This document shows, piece after piece, positions 62,591-64,000 of a stretch of 64,000 nucleotides of DNA. The DNA comes from Kineococcus mangrovi (GTDB lineage: Bacteria; Actinomycetota; Actinomycetes; Actinomycetales; Kineococcaceae). The notes under the pieces were generated by a model. It saw nothing but the letters and a program-made list of their open reading frames with translations. It ran no database searches and had not been told where the DNA came from. Position 1 is the stretch's first letter. Each line of letters opens with the position of its first letter. The stretch spans positions 1 to 64,000 of the forward strand of contig NZ_JBGGTQ010000003.1 in NCBI RefSeq assembly GCF_041320705.1, written 5' to 3'. The position numbers and the translations under genes were made by a program.

Positions 62591-64000
62591 TCAGGTCAGC
62601 GAGTCCATGCCCGTCGGCAGCGGTTCGGCGTGCAGGACGTGCAGCTCCTGCGTCGCGCGGGTCAGCGCGACGTACAGGTCGTTCGCCCCGCGCGGGCGGC
62701 GCAGCACCGCCGCGGGTTCGACGAGCACGACGACGTCGAACTCCAGGCCCTTGGCGCGGTGCACGTCGAGGACGGACACGGTGGCGTCCAGGTCGTCGGG
62801 GGAGGCCGCGACCGACCCCGCGGGCAGGGCCGCGGTCACCGCGGCCCGCACCGCGTCCGACCCGACGGGGCCGTCCTCGTGCGCCGTCAGCACCGCGATG
62901 CGGCCCTCCTCGAGGACGTCGAACCGCGACCGCACGAGGTCCACGACGGACTGCGCGCCCGCCAGCGGGACGGCGACCGGTTCGTGCTCGCCCTCGCGGA
63001 CGGGGGTCGGCGGGTTCGCGGCGATGCCCGCGGCGCGCAGCACGTCCGCGGCGACGCGGGAGATCTTGGCCGGGGTGCGGTAGTTGACGGTGAGCTCCTC
63101 CAGCCGCCACCGGTCGTCGACGACGGGTCGGAGCGCCTGCGCCCAGCTGCGCGCCCCGGCGGGGTTCGAGGTCTGCGCGACGTCCCCGACGAGCGTCATG
63201 GAGCGCGAGGGGCAGCGCCGCTCCACGAGGCGCCAGGCCATGGCCGACAGTTCCTGGGCCTCGTCGACGACGACGTGCCCGTAGGCCCAGGTGCGGTCCG
63301 CCGCAGCGCGTTCGGCGACCGTCCCGCTGGGGCCGCCGGTGGCGAACCGGTCGGCGAGCAGTTCGGGGGAGACGAGCGGGTTCCCCACCCCGGAGGCCTC
63401 GAAGTCCTCCAGGACCTTGCGCGCGTGGGCGACCTGCTCCTCGCGCTCGGCGGCCGCGCGCGCGTCCGACGACGTCTCCTCGAGCGGCCCCAGGAGTTCG
63501 GCCAGCTCGTCGAGCAGCGGGACGTCGGCCTCGCTCCACGCGGTCGGGTCCTCGCGGTGCAGGGCGTCGCGGTCGCGCTCGGACAGGCCGGGGGCGACCT
63601 CGGCCAGCAGCGCCGGGTTCCGGTAGAGGGCGGCGAGGACCTTCTGCGGGGTGAGCGGCATCCAGCACAGGTTCACCTCGCGGCGCACGTCGACGTTCTC
63701 CCGCAGCTCGGCGACGAGGTCGTCGCGCTCCTCGCCCAGGTCGACGCCGCGGGCGCGGGCCAGGGAGTTCACCAGGGAGTTCAGCACCTCGCGCACGAAG
63801 GTCACGCGCGCCAGGTTGTGGGGTTTGCGGCTGCGCCGGGCCCGCGTGCGCGCCGACGCGATCGCCTCGGGCCGCAGCTGGACGCGGGTGCCGTCCAGGT
63901 CGAAGCGGATCGGCCGGGCCGGCACGCGCTGGCGGGCCGCCACCGCCGCCTCGAGGACGTCGACCATCCGCAGCGACCCCTTGACGCGGGCGGCCGCGGG
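62591..64000 (-). CDS. HelD/UvrD-like ATP-dependent helicase (5' part outside window)
   Basis: The last 469 codons are present; the frame runs off the right edge. It shows Walker B VVVDEAQELSAMAWRLVERR, the SMTLVGDVAQT motif III, NYRTPAKIS motif IV, and DVHRAKGLEFDVVVLVEP with YVALTRATQELHVL (UvrD_C_2, motifs V/VI). RVKGSLRM near the edge and the long helical region before Walker B resemble HelD/HelR, the helicase-like factor that removes stalled RNA polymerase and can give rifampicin tolerance. Walker A is outside the window. Convergent with the secreted hydrolase. Confidence 0.85.
   Translation of the reverse strand, partial: PAAARVKGSLRMVDVLEAAVAARQRVPARPIRFDLDGTRVQLRPEAIASARTRARRSRKPHNLARVTFVREVLNSLVNSLARARGVDLGEERDDLVAELRENVDVRREVNLCWMPLTPQKVLAALYRNPALLAEVAPGLSERDRDALHREDPTAWSEADVPLLDELAELLGPLEETSSDARAAAEREEQVAHARKVLEDFEASGVGNPLVSPELLADRFATGGPSGTVAERAAADRTWAYGHVVVDEAQELSAMAWRLVERRCPSRSMTLVGDVAQTSNPAGARSWAQALRPVVDDRWRLEELTVNYRTPAKISRVAADVLRAAGIAANPPTPVREGEHEPVAVPLAGAQSVVDLVRSRFDVLEEGRIAVLTAHEDGPVGSDAVRAAVTAALPAGSVAASPDDLDATVSVLDVHRAKGLEFDVVVLVEPAAVLRRPRGANDLYVALTRATQELHVLHAEPLPTGMDSLT

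Overview
The window is very GC-rich, mostly coding DNA from an actinobacterium. Evidence: dominant GTG starts, G or C in nearly every third codon position, many 4-base GTGA/ATGA stop-start overlaps, coenzyme F420 genes, a SAM-IV riboswitch, a CIRCE-controlled lone groEL, DUF3263 and WXG100 proteins, and an XPB-type helicase. The gene set would fit a Kineococcus-like member of the Kineosporiaceae; that placement is inference, since no rRNA is present.

Layout. 1-210: a (CTGCCG)n hexanucleotide tract. 0.2-4.7 kb: FAD oxidase divergent from a TetR regulator, amidohydrolase and lipid kinase. 4.7-7.5 kb: the methionine importer metQ-metN-metI behind a SAM-IV riboswitch. 7.5-16.6 kb: small conserved proteins, OsmC, an NCS1 permease with a deaminase, LysR and GntR regulators, an SDR, galM, ung and DUF3263. 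17-20.8 kb: cspA, a DUF4143 ATPase of foreign look, and groEL. 20.8-29.8 kb: a cofactor district with cofG, cofC, a CofH-like protein, moaE, moaD and moaA, interrupted by a Baeyer-Villiger-type monooxygenase and a talarate/galactarate-dehydratase-like enzyme with its GntR regulator. 29.9-32.6 kb: small and orphan proteins in a patch with weaker coding signal. 32.7-36.6 kb: an HtrA protease and a two-component system. 36.7-48.2 kb: HipA-like kinase with DUF3037, PhoX, an M3 peptidase, a quinone reductase, XPB helicase and a helicase-associated protein. 48.4-53.3 kb: a LacI-controlled carbohydrate locus with two matching operators. 53.5-64 kb: aldo/keto reductase with MerR, several small orphan and membrane proteins, an ECF sigma factor with a SnoaL-like tail, TauE/SafE, a nitrilase-family amidase, a large secreted alpha/beta hydrolase, and a HelD/UvrD-like helicase cut by the window end.

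The most unusual gene is at 23981-25009. It aligns by eye over its whole length with CofH, the second radical-SAM half of FO synthase, and sits near a normal stand-alone CofG. It has lost the CX3CX2C iron-sulfur motif: the protein has one cysteine in total. It is therefore either a repurposed pseudo-enzyme or a partner whose catalytic counterpart lies elsewhere. Other points of interest: a 59-nt element present twice in intergenic DNA with mainly transition differences, a two-copy repeat protein (31606-32265), a SUFU-domain protein coupled to cofG, and paired operators for the LacI and GntR regulators.
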